Origin: Lujinxingia vulgaris
Lineage (GTDB): Bacteria > Myxococcota_A > Bradymonadia > Bradymonadales > Bradymonadaceae
Reading direction: 5' to 3'
DNA length: 64,000 nucleotides
Assembly: GCF_007997015.1 (NCBI RefSeq)
Contig: NZ_VOSM01000007.1
Location: forward strand, 124,001 to 188,000
A program made the position numbers and the translations under genes. Shown in pieces: positions 25,346 through 34,497 of this stretch. The notes under the pieces were generated by a model. That model saw only the letters and a list, made by a program, of their open reading frames with translations, ran no database searches and had not been told where the DNA came from. Every line of letters begins with the position of its first letter. Position 1 is the stretch's first letter.

Positions 25346-27058
25346 ATGACACACCCCCTGAAGCGAGCAACGCCTGTGGCGCTGCGACTTCTCTGCGCTC
25401 TGGCGCTCTGCGGCGCGATGGCCTGTGGCGAGTCGGGAAATTACGATGAGGCTGCGCCCGGCGGCTCCGATGAGGATCGCGACTACAATGCCGATGCAGG
25501 CATGGGCGCGCCTGATGAAGATCATGACCCGGGCGAGCCGCCTCCCGAGATCGAAGAGCAGATCGTGGAGCGAGTGGCCGCCACCGACCGCTACATCTTT
25601 GTGCCGACGGGGCGCGAAGGGGGCGACCAGGTCGCGCTGATCGACGGAGAGACTTTTCAGGTGGAGCCGATTCGCGTGGGGCTTAACCCCCAGGCGGTGG
25701 TCGCCGCCGAGGTCGAGGAGGTCGGGGCGGTGGCCTATGTGTGGAGCGAGGGGACCTCGACGGTGGCGATCGTGCGCGCCGATGTGCGTGATGAGCGCGA
25801 CAGGCCGGACGTGCGTGTGGTGCGGGTGCCCCGCGAGGTCAACCAGCTGGTGGTGGCTCCGGGCGGGCGCTACGCGCTGGCGTACATCGACCCGGAGCTT
25901 CCGCTGCCGACCCAGGGGAGTGCGGTCTCGTTGCAGACGATGGCGCTCATCGCCCTGGGCGATGCGCCCGGCGAAGATGAGGCGCATCAGCTCTCGGTGA
26001 CGCGACGCATTGAGTCGATCTCCTTTAGCGATGATGGCGAGTATGGCTTTGTGGTGGGTGAGGAGGGCATCAGCCGCATTGCGTTTGAAGATATTAAGGA
26101 TGACGCCTTTGTGCCCACGCTCGATCTGGGGGCGGCGACGCAGGACTTTCCGCCTCGCGATCAGGAAGCGGCGTTTACCGCCGATGCTTCGAGCATGATC
26201 TTGCGCAGCTCGCAGCTCTCCGGGCTGGGGCTCTTCCGGTTGTCAGTGGAGGAGCTGGCGGTGGCCGAGCAGCGGATGCTCCCGCTCCCCGGCGTGCCCA
26301 CCGATGTGGAGCTTCTGGAGCGGGAGGTTGAGGGGGAGCTTCGCCGCGAGGTGCTCTTTGCGATGCGCGAGCAGGGGCAGGTGGGGCGTTTTGATCTGGA
26401 CGCGGCGCTGGCCGCCGAGAGCGATGAGGCGGCCGCAGCGCTCGTGGAGCTCACCGATGTGGAGGGGGTGGAGACGGGCATCGCGCGGCTGACGCCGGAT
26501 GAGCAGTCGCTGCTGGTCTTCTCGACCCTGCCCGCGTTGCCGGGAGTGGGACTTCTGGATGTGGGCACCGGTGGGGTGCAGACGGTGACGCTGCGCAATC
26601 AGATTCGCACGCTGGCGCTCTCTCCCGACAGCCAGATCGCCGTGGTGGTGCATCGCCCCCAACCCGGCAGCGCCCCGGGCGGTGCGAGCTGGGAGGAGCG
26701 TTTCCGCTATGAGCAGGGGCTGAGCCTGTGGGACCTGGCCACGGGCTATGTGCGCCCGGTGGTGCTTGAGGCCGAGCCGCAGTCGGTGCTGATGGTCGAG
26801 TCTCAGACCGGGCCGACCTGGCTCTACGGATTGTTGGCCGATGAGGGGGGCGCAGACTTCGGGGTGGTGCGCATCTCCCTGGAGACCTTCGGCGTGGAGG
26901 TTTTGCCCATCCCCCGGCGTCCGGCCCAGATCGGGGTGGTCGCCGACCAGGTCTTTGTGACCCAGGAGGACGGCCAGGGGCGCGTGACGTTCTTTGATAT
27001 TGAGACGGGCACCCAGCGTACGATCAGCGGGTTTGAGCTCAACGCGGAGGTGCAGTGA
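25346..27058 (+). CDS. Propeller-like lipoprotein 1 of a four-gene operon
   Basis: 570 residues. Signal with lipobox-type end (LCGAMAC, Cys about 27), then an acidic linker with two DED-type segments. The body is a series of beta-propeller-like blades, with repeating patterns such as VALIDGETFQVEPIRVGLNPQAV and VGLLDVGTGGVQTV, resembling YVTN or WD-type lipoproteins. The C-terminus (QGRVTFFDIETGTQRTIS...) is very similar to that of the next gene. Start ATG 25346 follows GAGG by five bases. The stop overlaps the next start. A surface-binding or sensor function is inferred only. Confidence 0.7.
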   Translation: MTHPLKRATPVALRLLCALALCGAMACGESGNYDEAAPGGSDEDRDYNADAGMGAPDEDHDPGEPPPEIEEQIVERVAATDRYIFVPTGREGGDQVALIDGETFQVEPIRVGLNPQAVVAAEVEEVGAVAYVWSEGTSTVAIVRADVRDERDRPDVRVVRVPREVNQLVVAPGGRYALAYIDPELPLPTQGSAVSLQTMALIALGDAPGEDEAHQLSVTRRIESISFSDDGEYGFVVGEEGISRIAFEDIKDDAFVPTLDLGAATQDFPPRDQEAAFTADASSMILRSSQLSGLGLFRLSVEELAVAEQRMLPLPGVPTDVELLEREVEGELRREVLFAMREQGQVGRFDLDAALAAESDEAAAALVELTDVEGVETGIARLTPDEQSLLVFSTLPALPGVGLLDVGTGGVQTVTLRNQIRTLALSPDSQIAVVVHRPQPGSAPGGASWEERFRYEQGLSLWDLATGYVRPVVLEAEPQSVLMVESQTGPTWLYGLLADEGGADFGVVRISLETFGVEVLPIPRRPAQIGVVADQVFVTQEDGQGRVTFFDIETGTQRTISGFELNAEVQ

Positions 27059-28755
27059 TGCGAGGTCAGAAGTTCGCGATACAGCTGCTGATCGCAGCGC
27101 TTGCGGTGTTCGCCACAGCGGCCTGCGGTGGCGAGTCGGCCGGCCCGCCGGGCGGCACCAACGACGCCGACGCCGGAGGCGACTATCAGCCTCCGACCGA
27201 TGACGGTGATCTCGGTGAGCCGCAGCCCCCGCAGCCGGAGGTGCCCGAGACGTATACGTATTCGCAGCCGGCGATCGTGGGCGATAAGGTCTACGTGGCC
27301 AATGAGACGCTCGACGCGGTGGCGATCATCGACAGCCGCAGTCTGGAGATTCAGGCGGTGCCGGTGGGTCGTGCGCCCACGAAGGTCGTGGCGCCGGCGG
27401 ATGGCGCCGGCGACGACGCGCGGGTGATGGTGCTCAATTCGGGCGACCACACCGTGTCGTTGCTCGACCCGGAAGGTGGGGAGAGCCTGCACGTGCCGGT
27501 GATGCCGCACGCCAACCGCCTTCAGGCCACGGCCTCGGGACGATTCGGGGTGGCCTGGTACGACAGCTCCGAGCCCGGCCCGGCCGGCGACCTCTCGGCC
27601 GTGACGGTGGTCAGCAGCGCCGGCAGCTTCGATGTAGCGGTGGGCTTTCTGGTGCGTCAGGTGCTCTTCGACGAGGTCGGTGAGCGCGCGCTGGTGGTCA
27701 GCGATGACGGGGTGAGCGTGCTGGATCTGGCGGCGATTGAGAGTGATCGCTTCGTCGCCCCGCGCCCGCTGACGCCGCCTGGCTTTGAGGCCGTGGACCC
27801 CGCCGAGCTCCGGCTGCACCTCGGCCCCCAGGGCGACACGCTGGTGGCCTGGACACCTTCGCAGCCCTTTCTCTTTGTGAGTGATTTGAGCGAGGACACG
27901 CGCGTTGCGATCGCGCTGGGCGCCCCTCCCACCGGCGCAGCGCTTAGCGAAGCGACCCTCGTGTTTGCGCTCAGTGAGGCTGACCGCCTGCTCACCATCA
28001 CCCTCCCCGAGGGGCTGGAGGCCGCCCGCGCCGATCAGGAGGCCCGCGGTCTGTGGGTCGACGGCGCCTTTGTGCCGCCCCTTGCCGAAGACGCCTTCGT
28101 GGACTCGGAGGGCTTTGTTTACCTGAGCATTGAGGTGCCCGCGCTGGGCTCGGTGGTCTTGAGCGAGGATGCCTCGGTGGCGATGGCCTTTACCACCAAC
28201 CCGCAGGAGCAGCGCGCGGTGCTCGTGGCGATGGCCGGCCTGGAGCAACGCACGGTGCGTTTTGAAAAAGAGGTGCGCGGGGTGCTGGCCGATGAGGATG
28301 GCTCGACCTTTCTGGTGATTCACCCGCGTCGGCCCGGCTCCCGCGAGGGGCTGACGCCCTCGGACCCCGAGTTTGTGGAGCGCAGTCACGGCTTCTCGGT
28401 GCTCGATATCGGCACCGCCCAGACTCGCCTGGTGCTCACCGAGCTTGAGATTGCGCGCGCGGTGCTCTTTGCGCCCGACACCGGCGACGCCTTCGTTTAC
28501 CTCAGCTACGAGAACCCCCAGCCGGGGGCGGCGGAGCTAGTGGCGCATCGCGAGATCGTGCGCGTCAACCTGGGCACCTTCCGCAGCGAAGTGATGCGGC
28601 TCTCGGCGCTCCCTGACGCTATGGGGCTTATCCCGGGGAGCGGACGCGTCTACGTCAACCAGGTGCACCCCCAGGGGCGAATCACCTTTGTGGAGGCCGC
28701 CACCGGGGAGCGTCAGACGGTGACCGGCTACCAGCTCAACTCGGGGATCTTTTGA
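27058..28755 (+). CDS. Propeller-like lipoprotein 2 (paralogue of the previous)
   Basis: 565 residues. The lipobox is ATAAC (Cys about 23), followed by a Gly/Asp/Gln-rich linker. Blade-like repeats follow (for example TLDAVAIIDSRSLEIQAVPVG). The end QGRITFVEAATGERQTVTG parallels the end of lipoprotein 1 closely, showing gene duplication. The start at 27058 overlaps the previous stop in TGATG; a GTG at 27055 is also possible. Translationally coupled, so the two proteins are likely made in fixed ratio. Confidence 0.72.
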   Translation: MRGQKFAIQLLIAALAVFATAACGGESAGPPGGTNDADAGGDYQPPTDDGDLGEPQPPQPEVPETYTYSQPAIVGDKVYVANETLDAVAIIDSRSLEIQAVPVGRAPTKVVAPADGAGDDARVMVLNSGDHTVSLLDPEGGESLHVPVMPHANRLQATASGRFGVAWYDSSEPGPAGDLSAVTVVSSAGSFDVAVGFLVRQVLFDEVGERALVVSDDGVSVLDLAAIESDRFVAPRPLTPPGFEAVDPAELRLHLGPQGDTLVAWTPSQPFLFVSDLSEDTRVAIALGAPPTGAALSEATLVFALSEADRLLTITLPEGLEAARADQEARGLWVDGAFVPPLAEDAFVDSEGFVYLSIEVPALGSVVLSEDASVAMAFTTNPQEQRAVLVAMAGLEQRTVRFEKEVRGVLADEDGSTFLVIHPRRPGSREGLTPSDPEFVERSHGFSVLDIGTAQTRLVLTELEIARAVLFAPDTGDAFVYLSYENPQPGAAELVAHREIVRVNLGTFRSEVMRLSALPDAMGLIPGSGRVYVNQVHPQGRITFVEAATGERQTVTGYQLNSGIF

Positions 28756-28805
28756 TGATGATGATGTTCAAGAAGACGCCGCCCGGTGCGGCAATTGAGG
28801 CAGTG

Positions 28806-30389
28806 ATGCAGACGAATAAACCCCTGGCTGTGGCGCTCACCGCGCTGACACTGATGGCAGCGGGCTGCGGCCCGATTGAGCCCGAGCCCTGGACCGACGA
28901 TCAGAACACCTTTGGCCCGCTTCAGGTCGGCGAGGAGCTGGTCTATTACGATGAGGTCCGCGACGAGCTGGTGATGGTGGAGCCGACCCGCGATGCGCTC
29001 TGGGGCGAGCTGAAGGTCGAGCGGATGGAGACGATGCGCCAGGTCAGCGTGATCGAGGCGCTGGGCGACGATGAGAGCATTTATGTGCTGGGCGGTGGCG
29101 CCACCCCGGAGCTTCGCCTGCATAACATCGTGGAGGGGGGCACGCGCACCATCGCGCTCAACAGCCCCTACGACCGTGCCGACATCGACCCGCACGGGGA
29201 GTTTATGGTGCTGCGTCACTCCGGCAGCCAGAACACCGATGAGGCGCGCAACCTCAACGAGGTGGCCGTCATCGATCTTCGGGAAGGGGCCGACGAGAGC
29301 GCGGAGGTGCTCACGCTTTTCAGCCGGGCGCGCGACGTGGTCTTTGCGCCGCCTTTTGAGCTCGATGGCCAGGAGTACCGGCTGGCGCTGGGGCTTGCGA
29401 CAAGCGAGATCACGCTGATGGACCTGGACGCGGAGCGCCCCGCCGACAAGTTGCGGGCGATTCCGCTGACGGTCAGCCAGGCCGACACCCCGCGTACGCC
29501 GGTGCAGGTGGAGGTTGTAGTCGAGGAAGATCCGCAGGCGCCGGGCACCGTCAGCATCTTTGTGCTGACTGATGTGGGCAGCGACATCACCCAGATCGTG
29601 CTGCAGCCGGCGGCGCGCGCCGAGAGCAACCGTCGGCTGGATATCGCCATCAACCAGCTCTACGCCGGGGCGCGGCCCGTGAGCTTTGAGGTGATGGATT
29701 TAGAGGAGGTGGGGCGGAGGATCTTTGCCATCGACGGGGCGCAGCCCCGCTTTACGATGGTCGATGTGCTCAGCGGGGAGTCGGATACCTACGCGCTTCC
29801 GCTGGGACGCGCGGCCACCGAGCTTGTGCGCTTTGAGGCACCGACCGAAGACGGGCAGGGCACTGAGGCGCGTCTGATGGCCTACAGCGCTAATGACACG
29901 CTGGTGGCGATGATTCGCCCGGAGCTCATCACGCTGAGCAGTGAGACGCCCACGGTGGGTAAGAGCGTGGAGGCGATTCGGCTGCAGTCGGCGCCCCGGC
30001 GTGTCTGGGTCGACGAAACGGAAGACCTGCAGCGGGTGCTTGTGGCGCATAACTCCGGGTTTTCGTTGATCAATTTGAACACGAGTCGGGCGAGTTATAT
30101 CGCCGGTGCCGGCGTCATCAGTGGTGTGGTGCTGCATGATGGCGAGGCGTTCGGGGTGTATGAGAACGCCGCCGGGGTGGCGCGTCTGGAGATTGAGAGC
30201 GGGCGCACGAGCAGCGCGCGCCTGGACCTTGCGGCGCGCTCGGTGGCGCTGATTGCCTCACAGGATCTGCTGGTGATCGACCACGGCGGCGCCGGAGGTA
30301 CGCTCACGCTGATTCCCACCAACGATCTGCAGACGGCGCGGGCGCGCTCCTTCTTTGAGGTCACCCGCCAGAATGTGCTCAGCCGATGA
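28806..30389 (+). CDS. Propeller-like lipoprotein 3
   Basis: 527 residues. MQTNKPLAVALTALTLMAAGC is a canonical lipoprotein signal, with GAGG ahead of 28806; an upstream in-frame ATG run at 28752-28764 could give translational coupling instead. Residues 40 onward form repeats of beta strands with alternating charge (IEALGDDESIYVLGGGATPELRLH). It is related in layout but more diverged from lipoproteins 1 and 2. No catalytic motif. Overlaps the start of a barrel gene region by a few bases. Confidence 0.68.
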   Translation: MQTNKPLAVALTALTLMAAGCGPIEPEPWTDDQNTFGPLQVGEELVYYDEVRDELVMVEPTRDALWGELKVERMETMRQVSVIEALGDDESIYVLGGGATPELRLHNIVEGGTRTIALNSPYDRADIDPHGEFMVLRHSGSQNTDEARNLNEVAVIDLREGADESAEVLTLFSRARDVVFAPPFELDGQEYRLALGLATSEITLMDLDAERPADKLRAIPLTVSQADTPRTPVQVEVVVEEDPQAPGTVSIFVLTDVGSDITQIVLQPAARAESNRRLDIAINQLYAGARPVSFEVMDLEEVGRRIFAIDGAQPRFTMVDVLSGESDTYALPLGRAATELVRFEAPTEDGQGTEARLMAYSANDTLVAMIRPELITLSSETPTVGKSVEAIRLQSAPRRVWVDETEDLQRVLVAHNSGFSLINLNTSRASYIAGAGVISGVVLHDGEAFGVYENAAGVARLEIESGRTSSARLDLAARSVALIASQDLLVIDHGGAGGTLTLIPTNDLQTARARSFFEVTRQNVLSR

Positions 30390-30412
30390 GTCCGGCACCC
30401 CTGAAGGAAACG

Positions 30413-31183
30413 ATGAGGTTGATGATGAGAGATACGACGAAGAGCGCGCTTACGCTGGGGATGCTGGTGGCCGGAGCGATGGGGTTGGGGATGCCGCAGG
30501 CGCAAGCGCAGGAGGTTCAGGCGCAAGCAGCGCCGGGGCAGGAGGTCCCGGGGCAGCAGGCGCCGGTGGCCGATGGTCTGCGCTACAGCCTGACCTACTC
30601 GGGGCGTTTTGTGCCGGCGACCAACGACGCGGTGGCCATGGGCCTGGGCACCGGGCCGGCGTTGCGCCTGGGCGTGGAGGGCCTCTTTATGGAGGAGCTC
30701 GGCCTGGGCGTGGTGGTGTACGGCGATACGCGCAGCGCGACGCCTTTTAATAACTCCATGAAGTTGGACTGGGAGCGCACCGCGGTGATGGCCGAGGTCG
30801 ACTATGGGATGCGCTTCTTTAATGATCGCCTGCGCCCGGCCGCGCGTCTGGGGCTGGGGTACATGCATCACGAGCTGGACCTCTACGCCGACGGCGGCAC
30901 CTCCGCCAACTGGAGCAACCGCTTTGAAGGCAGCGCCGGCTCCTTTGCGTTTACGGCGCAGGCAGTGGTGGATGTGACCCTATTGCAAAACAGCTCCCGC
31001 ACCCTCTCGCTGGCGCTGACCGGGGCCTGGGGGCTTGCGGGCCACACCAGCGCGAACTTCGATGCGATGGAGCCGGTCTACGCCGACAGCGATCGGGTGG
31101 AGCGCGCACCGATCGACGCGGGCGCGGCCGGGGCGTTTCGCCTGGGCGGAGAGATCGGGTTTTCGCTGGTCTGGCAGCCCTGA
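30413..31183 (+). CDS. Outer-membrane beta-barrel, end of the propeller operon
   Basis: 256 residues. Signal ends AQA; a short Ala/Gln/Pro-rich linker precedes an OmpA/OmpW-like barrel with alternating strands (RYSLTYSGRFVPATNDAVAMG ... FSLVWQP). The last residues end in an aromatic-rich strand. AAGGA at 30404-30408 supports 30413; a start at 30386 would overlap the preceding stop codon in ATGA. Likely the outer-membrane partner of the three lipoproteins. Confidence 0.72.
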   Translation: MRLMMRDTTKSALTLGMLVAGAMGLGMPQAQAQEVQAQAAPGQEVPGQQAPVADGLRYSLTYSGRFVPATNDAVAMGLGTGPALRLGVEGLFMEELGLGVVVYGDTRSATPFNNSMKLDWERTAVMAEVDYGMRFFNDRLRPAARLGLGYMHHELDLYADGGTSANWSNRFEGSAGSFAFTAQAVVDVTLLQNSSRTLSLALTGAWGLAGHTSANFDAMEPVYADSDRVERAPIDAGAAGAFRLGGEIGFSLVWQP

Positions 31184-31405
31184 TCCAGCGGCCCTGTGCG
31201 GGGCGGGTTTCACGAACGGTTGAGCGGCTGATGGAAGGGGGGGCGCCGACCTGCACACTTGACACTGAGCCTCGAAGTTTCCAGATTGTGCGAGCCGGAC
31301 TCGCCGCCTTCAAAAGGCCTGGCGAGTGTGGACTCTGAGCGCGGTTACGGCCCGCTGCGCCACTTTCACGATTCAATCTGGAACTTTTTGAGGAGTCCAC
31401 ACCCC
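31184..31405. other. Leader of the aminomutase gene, structured
   Basis: Contains TTGACA at 31259-31264 with a weak -10, a hairpin at 31299-31327 (ACTCGCC/GGCGAGT with inner GCCTT/AAGGC) and a distant inverted pair TTCCAGATTG (31279-31288) with CAATCTGGAA (31374-31383), ending just before the ribosome-binding site at about 31389-31395. Confidence 0.5.
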
Positions 31406-32827
31406 ATGGCGAGCGCAGAGAACGTCCCCACCCCCGAGAAAGCCCCGAAATCCCATGCCGCACCGCCTGCCGAGCGCAAGGCGCGCCCGCCGGTTGACCC
31501 CTCGGTGCTTCGTCACCGCGAGCTCAAAGATGGTGAGTTCTGGCGGGAGATCCCGGCCTTTGCCAATGTGAGCGAGGAGGAGTTCCTCGACTACAAATGG
31601 CAGATGAAGAACTCGCTCTATGGCGAGGACAAGCTCATTGAGCTGATGGAGGGGCTGGCGCCCAAAGCGTTTGTCGACGATGTGCTGCGCGGCTTTCACC
31701 TGGCACCGATGGCGGTGCGGGTGACGCCGTATCTTTTCAGCCTGATCGACTGGAACGACCCGCTGCACGACCCGATCCGCACGCAGTTCATTCCGGTGGC
31801 CTCTCGTTTGACGGTGGACCACCCGATGCTCACCCTGGACTCGCTGCATGAGCAGGCCGACGCGCCGGTTGAGGGTCTGACTCACCGCTACCACGACAAA
31901 GCGCTCTTTCTGCCCCTGGACACCTGCCCGGTGTACTGCCGCTTCTGCACGCGCAGCTACGCCATCGGCGTGGACACCGACGTGGTGGAGAAGGTCAGCC
32001 TGAAGGTCAGCCCGAAGCGCTGGGAAGAGGCCTTTGCCTACATTGAGAGCCGCCCGGAGCTTGAGGACATCGTCATCAGCGGGGGCGACGCCTACAACCT
32101 GGCGTTTAAGCATATCGAAGCCATCGGCATGCGCCTCCTTGAGATCCCCAACATCCGTCGCATCCGCTTTGCGACCAAGGGGCTGGCGGTGATGCCGATG
32201 AAGATCTTGAGTGACGATCGCTGGCTCGACGCGGTGACCCGTGTGGCCGAGCACGGTCGCAAGGTGCACAAGCAGGTCGCCATTCACACCCACTTCAATA
32301 ACCCCAACGAGATCACCGAGATCAGCCGCCGGGCCACCAACACGCTCTTTGAGCGGGGGATCACCGTGCGCAACCAGTCGGTGCTCCAGCGCGGGGTCAA
32401 CGACGATCCGGAGACGATGCGTCTTCTGGTCAAGCGCCTGGGTGAGATCAACGTCGAGGCCTACTACGTCTACCAGCACGATATGGTGCAGGGGGTCGAA
32501 GATCTGCGTACCTCGCTGCAGACGAACCTCGATATCGAGAAGTTCGTGCGCGGCGCGACGGCCGGCTTCAACACCCCGACCTTTGTGGTGGACGCGCCCG
32601 GCGGCGGCGGCAAGCGCGAGGCGCACTCCTACGAGCATTACGACCGGGAGACCGGTGTGAGTGTGTACAGCGCGCCCTCGGTGAAGCCGGGACAGCTCTT
32701 CACCTACTTTGATCCGCTTCACAGCCTCAGCGAGTCGGCGCGCGAGGATTGGAAGGACGCCGGCAAGCGCGAGCAGATGGTTCAGGACGCGCTCTCGGCG
32801 GCGCGTAACCACCAGGGTCAGCGCTGA
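31406..32827 (+). CDS. kamA: Lysine 2,3-aminomutase-family radical SAM enzyme
   Basis: 473 residues. The radical SAM cluster motif CPVYCRFC has its three cysteines at about 173, 177 and 180. The PLP-lysine loop PGGGGK (Lys about 403) and the upstream Asp in VVDAPGGGGK, plus an Asp in YQHDMVQG, match the residues that bind lysine in Clostridium KamA, so L-lysine to beta-lysine conversion is likely. The C-terminal tail is longer than that of EpmB. The start at 31406 has GAGGAG about ten bases upstream. Single gene, ended by a strong terminator. Confidence 0.88.
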   Translation: MASAENVPTPEKAPKSHAAPPAERKARPPVDPSVLRHRELKDGEFWREIPAFANVSEEEFLDYKWQMKNSLYGEDKLIELMEGLAPKAFVDDVLRGFHLAPMAVRVTPYLFSLIDWNDPLHDPIRTQFIPVASRLTVDHPMLTLDSLHEQADAPVEGLTHRYHDKALFLPLDTCPVYCRFCTRSYAIGVDTDVVEKVSLKVSPKRWEEAFAYIESRPELEDIVISGGDAYNLAFKHIEAIGMRLLEIPNIRRIRFATKGLAVMPMKILSDDRWLDAVTRVAEHGRKVHKQVAIHTHFNNPNEITEISRRATNTLFERGITVRNQSVLQRGVNDDPETMRLLVKRLGEINVEAYYVYQHDMVQGVEDLRTSLQTNLDIEKFVRGATAGFNTPTFVVDAPGGGGKREAHSYEHYDRETGVSVYSAPSVKPGQLFTYFDPLHSLSESAREDWKDAGKREQMVQDALSAARNHQGQR

Positions 32828-32848
32828 AGTCGTGTGCAGAACTTCCTC

Positions 32849-32874
32849 GCCAGGGGTTGAACTGGCGAGGAGGG
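32849..32874 (+). other. Hairpin after kamA
   Basis: CCTCGCCAG pairs with CTGGCGAGG around an 8-nt loop, between the kamA stop and the terminator. The CTCGCCAG arm recurs in several hairpins of this window. Confidence 0.55.
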
Positions 32875-32889
32875 CGACGAGGATTGAAG

Positions 32890-32926
32890 AGACGGCGCGG
32901 GGAGGCTCCCCGCGCCGTCTTTTTTT
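32890..32926 (+). terminator. Terminator of kamA
   Basis: 15-bp GC-rich stem (AGACGGCGCGGGGAG with CTCCCCGCGCCGTCT) followed by a T-run. Confidence 0.92.
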
Positions 32927-33084
32927 GTGGCGACGCTGCCCCGGCGGTATCACGTTCGGGGGCGCTAAGTGCGCGTTGGATTGATTAAAACACGCACCAC
33001 GTGCGTCGAAGCAGCGTGAGCGGTTGAAGTGCCTTGCCGCTGGCGTGATTAAATTCAGTAGCTCCTGGCAAGTGCGAGGTCGAT

Positions 33085-33648
33085 ATGCGTTGGATTCAGG
33101 TGTGGTTGGCGGCGGTGGTCACAGCGGCGGTGCTGGTGGGATCGGCCACAGATGCCCAGGCGGTGGTACGCGCGGGCGTGGACGTGCGCTGGCTGCCGGT
33201 GGCCATCGAAGAGACCAAACTCGAAGAGGTTGAGCTGGGCGGGAGTCAGCGCCAGATCGAGAGTCTGGGCGCCGGCGCTCGGTTGATGCTGGGTTTTGAC
33301 GCGTTTGCGATCGGCGGGAAGGTCAACTTCGCGCGCCATACCTTCGCCGACCCGGAGCTGAGCTACACCCAGGTCGACGCCAACCTGCACGCGCGTTTTA
33401 TGGTTCCATCGACTCGCCTGGCGATCTATGCGGAGGCCGGGCCCTCGATTGCGCTGGACCTTGCCAGCACCGGGTATAATGCCGGTGTGGGGGCGGAGGT
33501 CGATGTGCTGGGCTGGCCGGTGCTCGACCTCAACTTAGGGATCGGGGCTCAGTACGCCCGGGTGCCGGTTAACGCCGGTCCGGGGGAGGAGCGGATCAAC
33601 GAGGGTTTGCGCGCTATCGTCTACGTGGGCTTCGATTTTTCGATTTGA
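33085..33648 (+). CDS. Outer-membrane beta-barrel protein, small
   Basis: 187 residues. Signal ends near TDAQA. The mature protein has about eight alternating strands (VVRAGVDVRWLPVAIEE ... AGVGAEVDVLGWPVLDLNLG) and ends YVGFDFSI with a terminal aromatic and isoleucine, matching an eight-stranded OmpA-like barrel. A hairpin with T-run-like tail follows at 33663-33694. Partner unknown. Confidence 0.72.
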   Translation: MRWIQVWLAAVVTAAVLVGSATDAQAVVRAGVDVRWLPVAIEETKLEEVELGGSQRQIESLGAGARLMLGFDAFAIGGKVNFARHTFADPELSYTQVDANLHARFMVPSTRLAIYAEAGPSIALDLASTGYNAGVGAEVDVLGWPVLDLNLGIGAQYARVPVNAGPGEERINEGLRAIVYVGFDFSI

Positions 33649-33662
33649 GTGCGTCCGAAGGT

Positions 33663-33694
33663 CGGTCTGCTCGCGCGTTCGCAGACCGCCTTTT
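33663..33694 (+). terminator. Terminator-like hairpin
   Basis: CGGTCTGC pairs with GCAGACCG, then CCTTTT. Confidence 0.7.
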
Positions 33695-33798
33695 GGGCTA
33701 ATTTCTTGCGGGTGTCCCCGCTGCGATCAAGGCTCGTGCGTCCAGAGCCGGGAGACACGATGTCTCCGTGACCGCAGCATCAGACACGGACGCCTTGC

Positions 33799-34497
33799 AT
33801 GCAGCGAGAGTGGTATTTGATCGACGATGAGGGAATTCATCGTCTGGATTTAGGGGAGCAGAGCTCAGTGGAGTTCTGGGACGGAGAGGGCAGCCCGGAT
33901 GAGGAGACCGGCCAGTGGCCGGGGTTTTCGCAGGTGGTCATCGACGCCTCGCCATCGCGGGTGGTCGAGGCGCTCAAGCGCACCGCGCCGATCCTGGAGA
34001 TCGGGCTCAGCGAGGTGACCGCCCAGCCGGAGCGATGGGAGGGCGGCGTGATGGTGGCCACCGATGGTCCGCTGACCCTGGTGGCGGAGCCGGGCGTCGA
34101 TCTGGATGAGCGTTTTCTGGGGGCGGAGTGGGCCGAGGAGCTCTTCAGCGAGCTGCGCTGCAGCGGGGCGTTCTTTGGCTATGAGCCGCACCTGGGCAGC
34201 CTGCACCTGACGATGTACGAGGAGGGACACCCGCGCTTTGCCTGGTGCGACTCGTTGTTGCCCGGTCCGAGTTATGCGATGGTCTTCGAGTCCGACGGTC
34301 GGTGCACCAACGAAGATCCGCGTCAGTTTGCGCTGCGCGAGTTGGAGCTTCCGCCGACAAGCCCCCTGCTGGATCGCTACCACTTTGTGTGGGCCAACCT
34401 GCGCGCGCTCGGTCTTGAGGAGCTGCGCCCGGAGCTTGAAGCCCTGCCGATTGTGGCGGCGATGCAGATCCAAGAGAGCGACGAGGAGAGCGCATGA
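33799..34497 (+). CDS. Hypothetical cytoplasmic protein, coupled to a lipoprotein gene
   Basis: 232 residues without signal peptide or membrane segment. The N-terminus (MQREWYLIDDEGIHRLDLG) and several Trp/Phe-rich segments suggest a small alpha/beta fold. There are two cysteines (ELRCSGAFFG, RFAWCD) but no metal motif. No family recognised. The stop overlaps the next ATG in an ATGA arrangement, so it is coupled to the Cys-rich lipoprotein. Confidence 0.65.
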   Translation: MQREWYLIDDEGIHRLDLGEQSSVEFWDGEGSPDEETGQWPGFSQVVIDASPSRVVEALKRTAPILEIGLSEVTAQPERWEGGVMVATDGPLTLVAEPGVDLDERFLGAEWAEELFSELRCSGAFFGYEPHLGSLHLTMYEEGHPRFAWCDSLLPGPSYAMVFESDGRCTNEDPRQFALRELELPPTSPLLDRYHFVWANLRALGLEELRPELEALPIVAAMQIQESDEESA

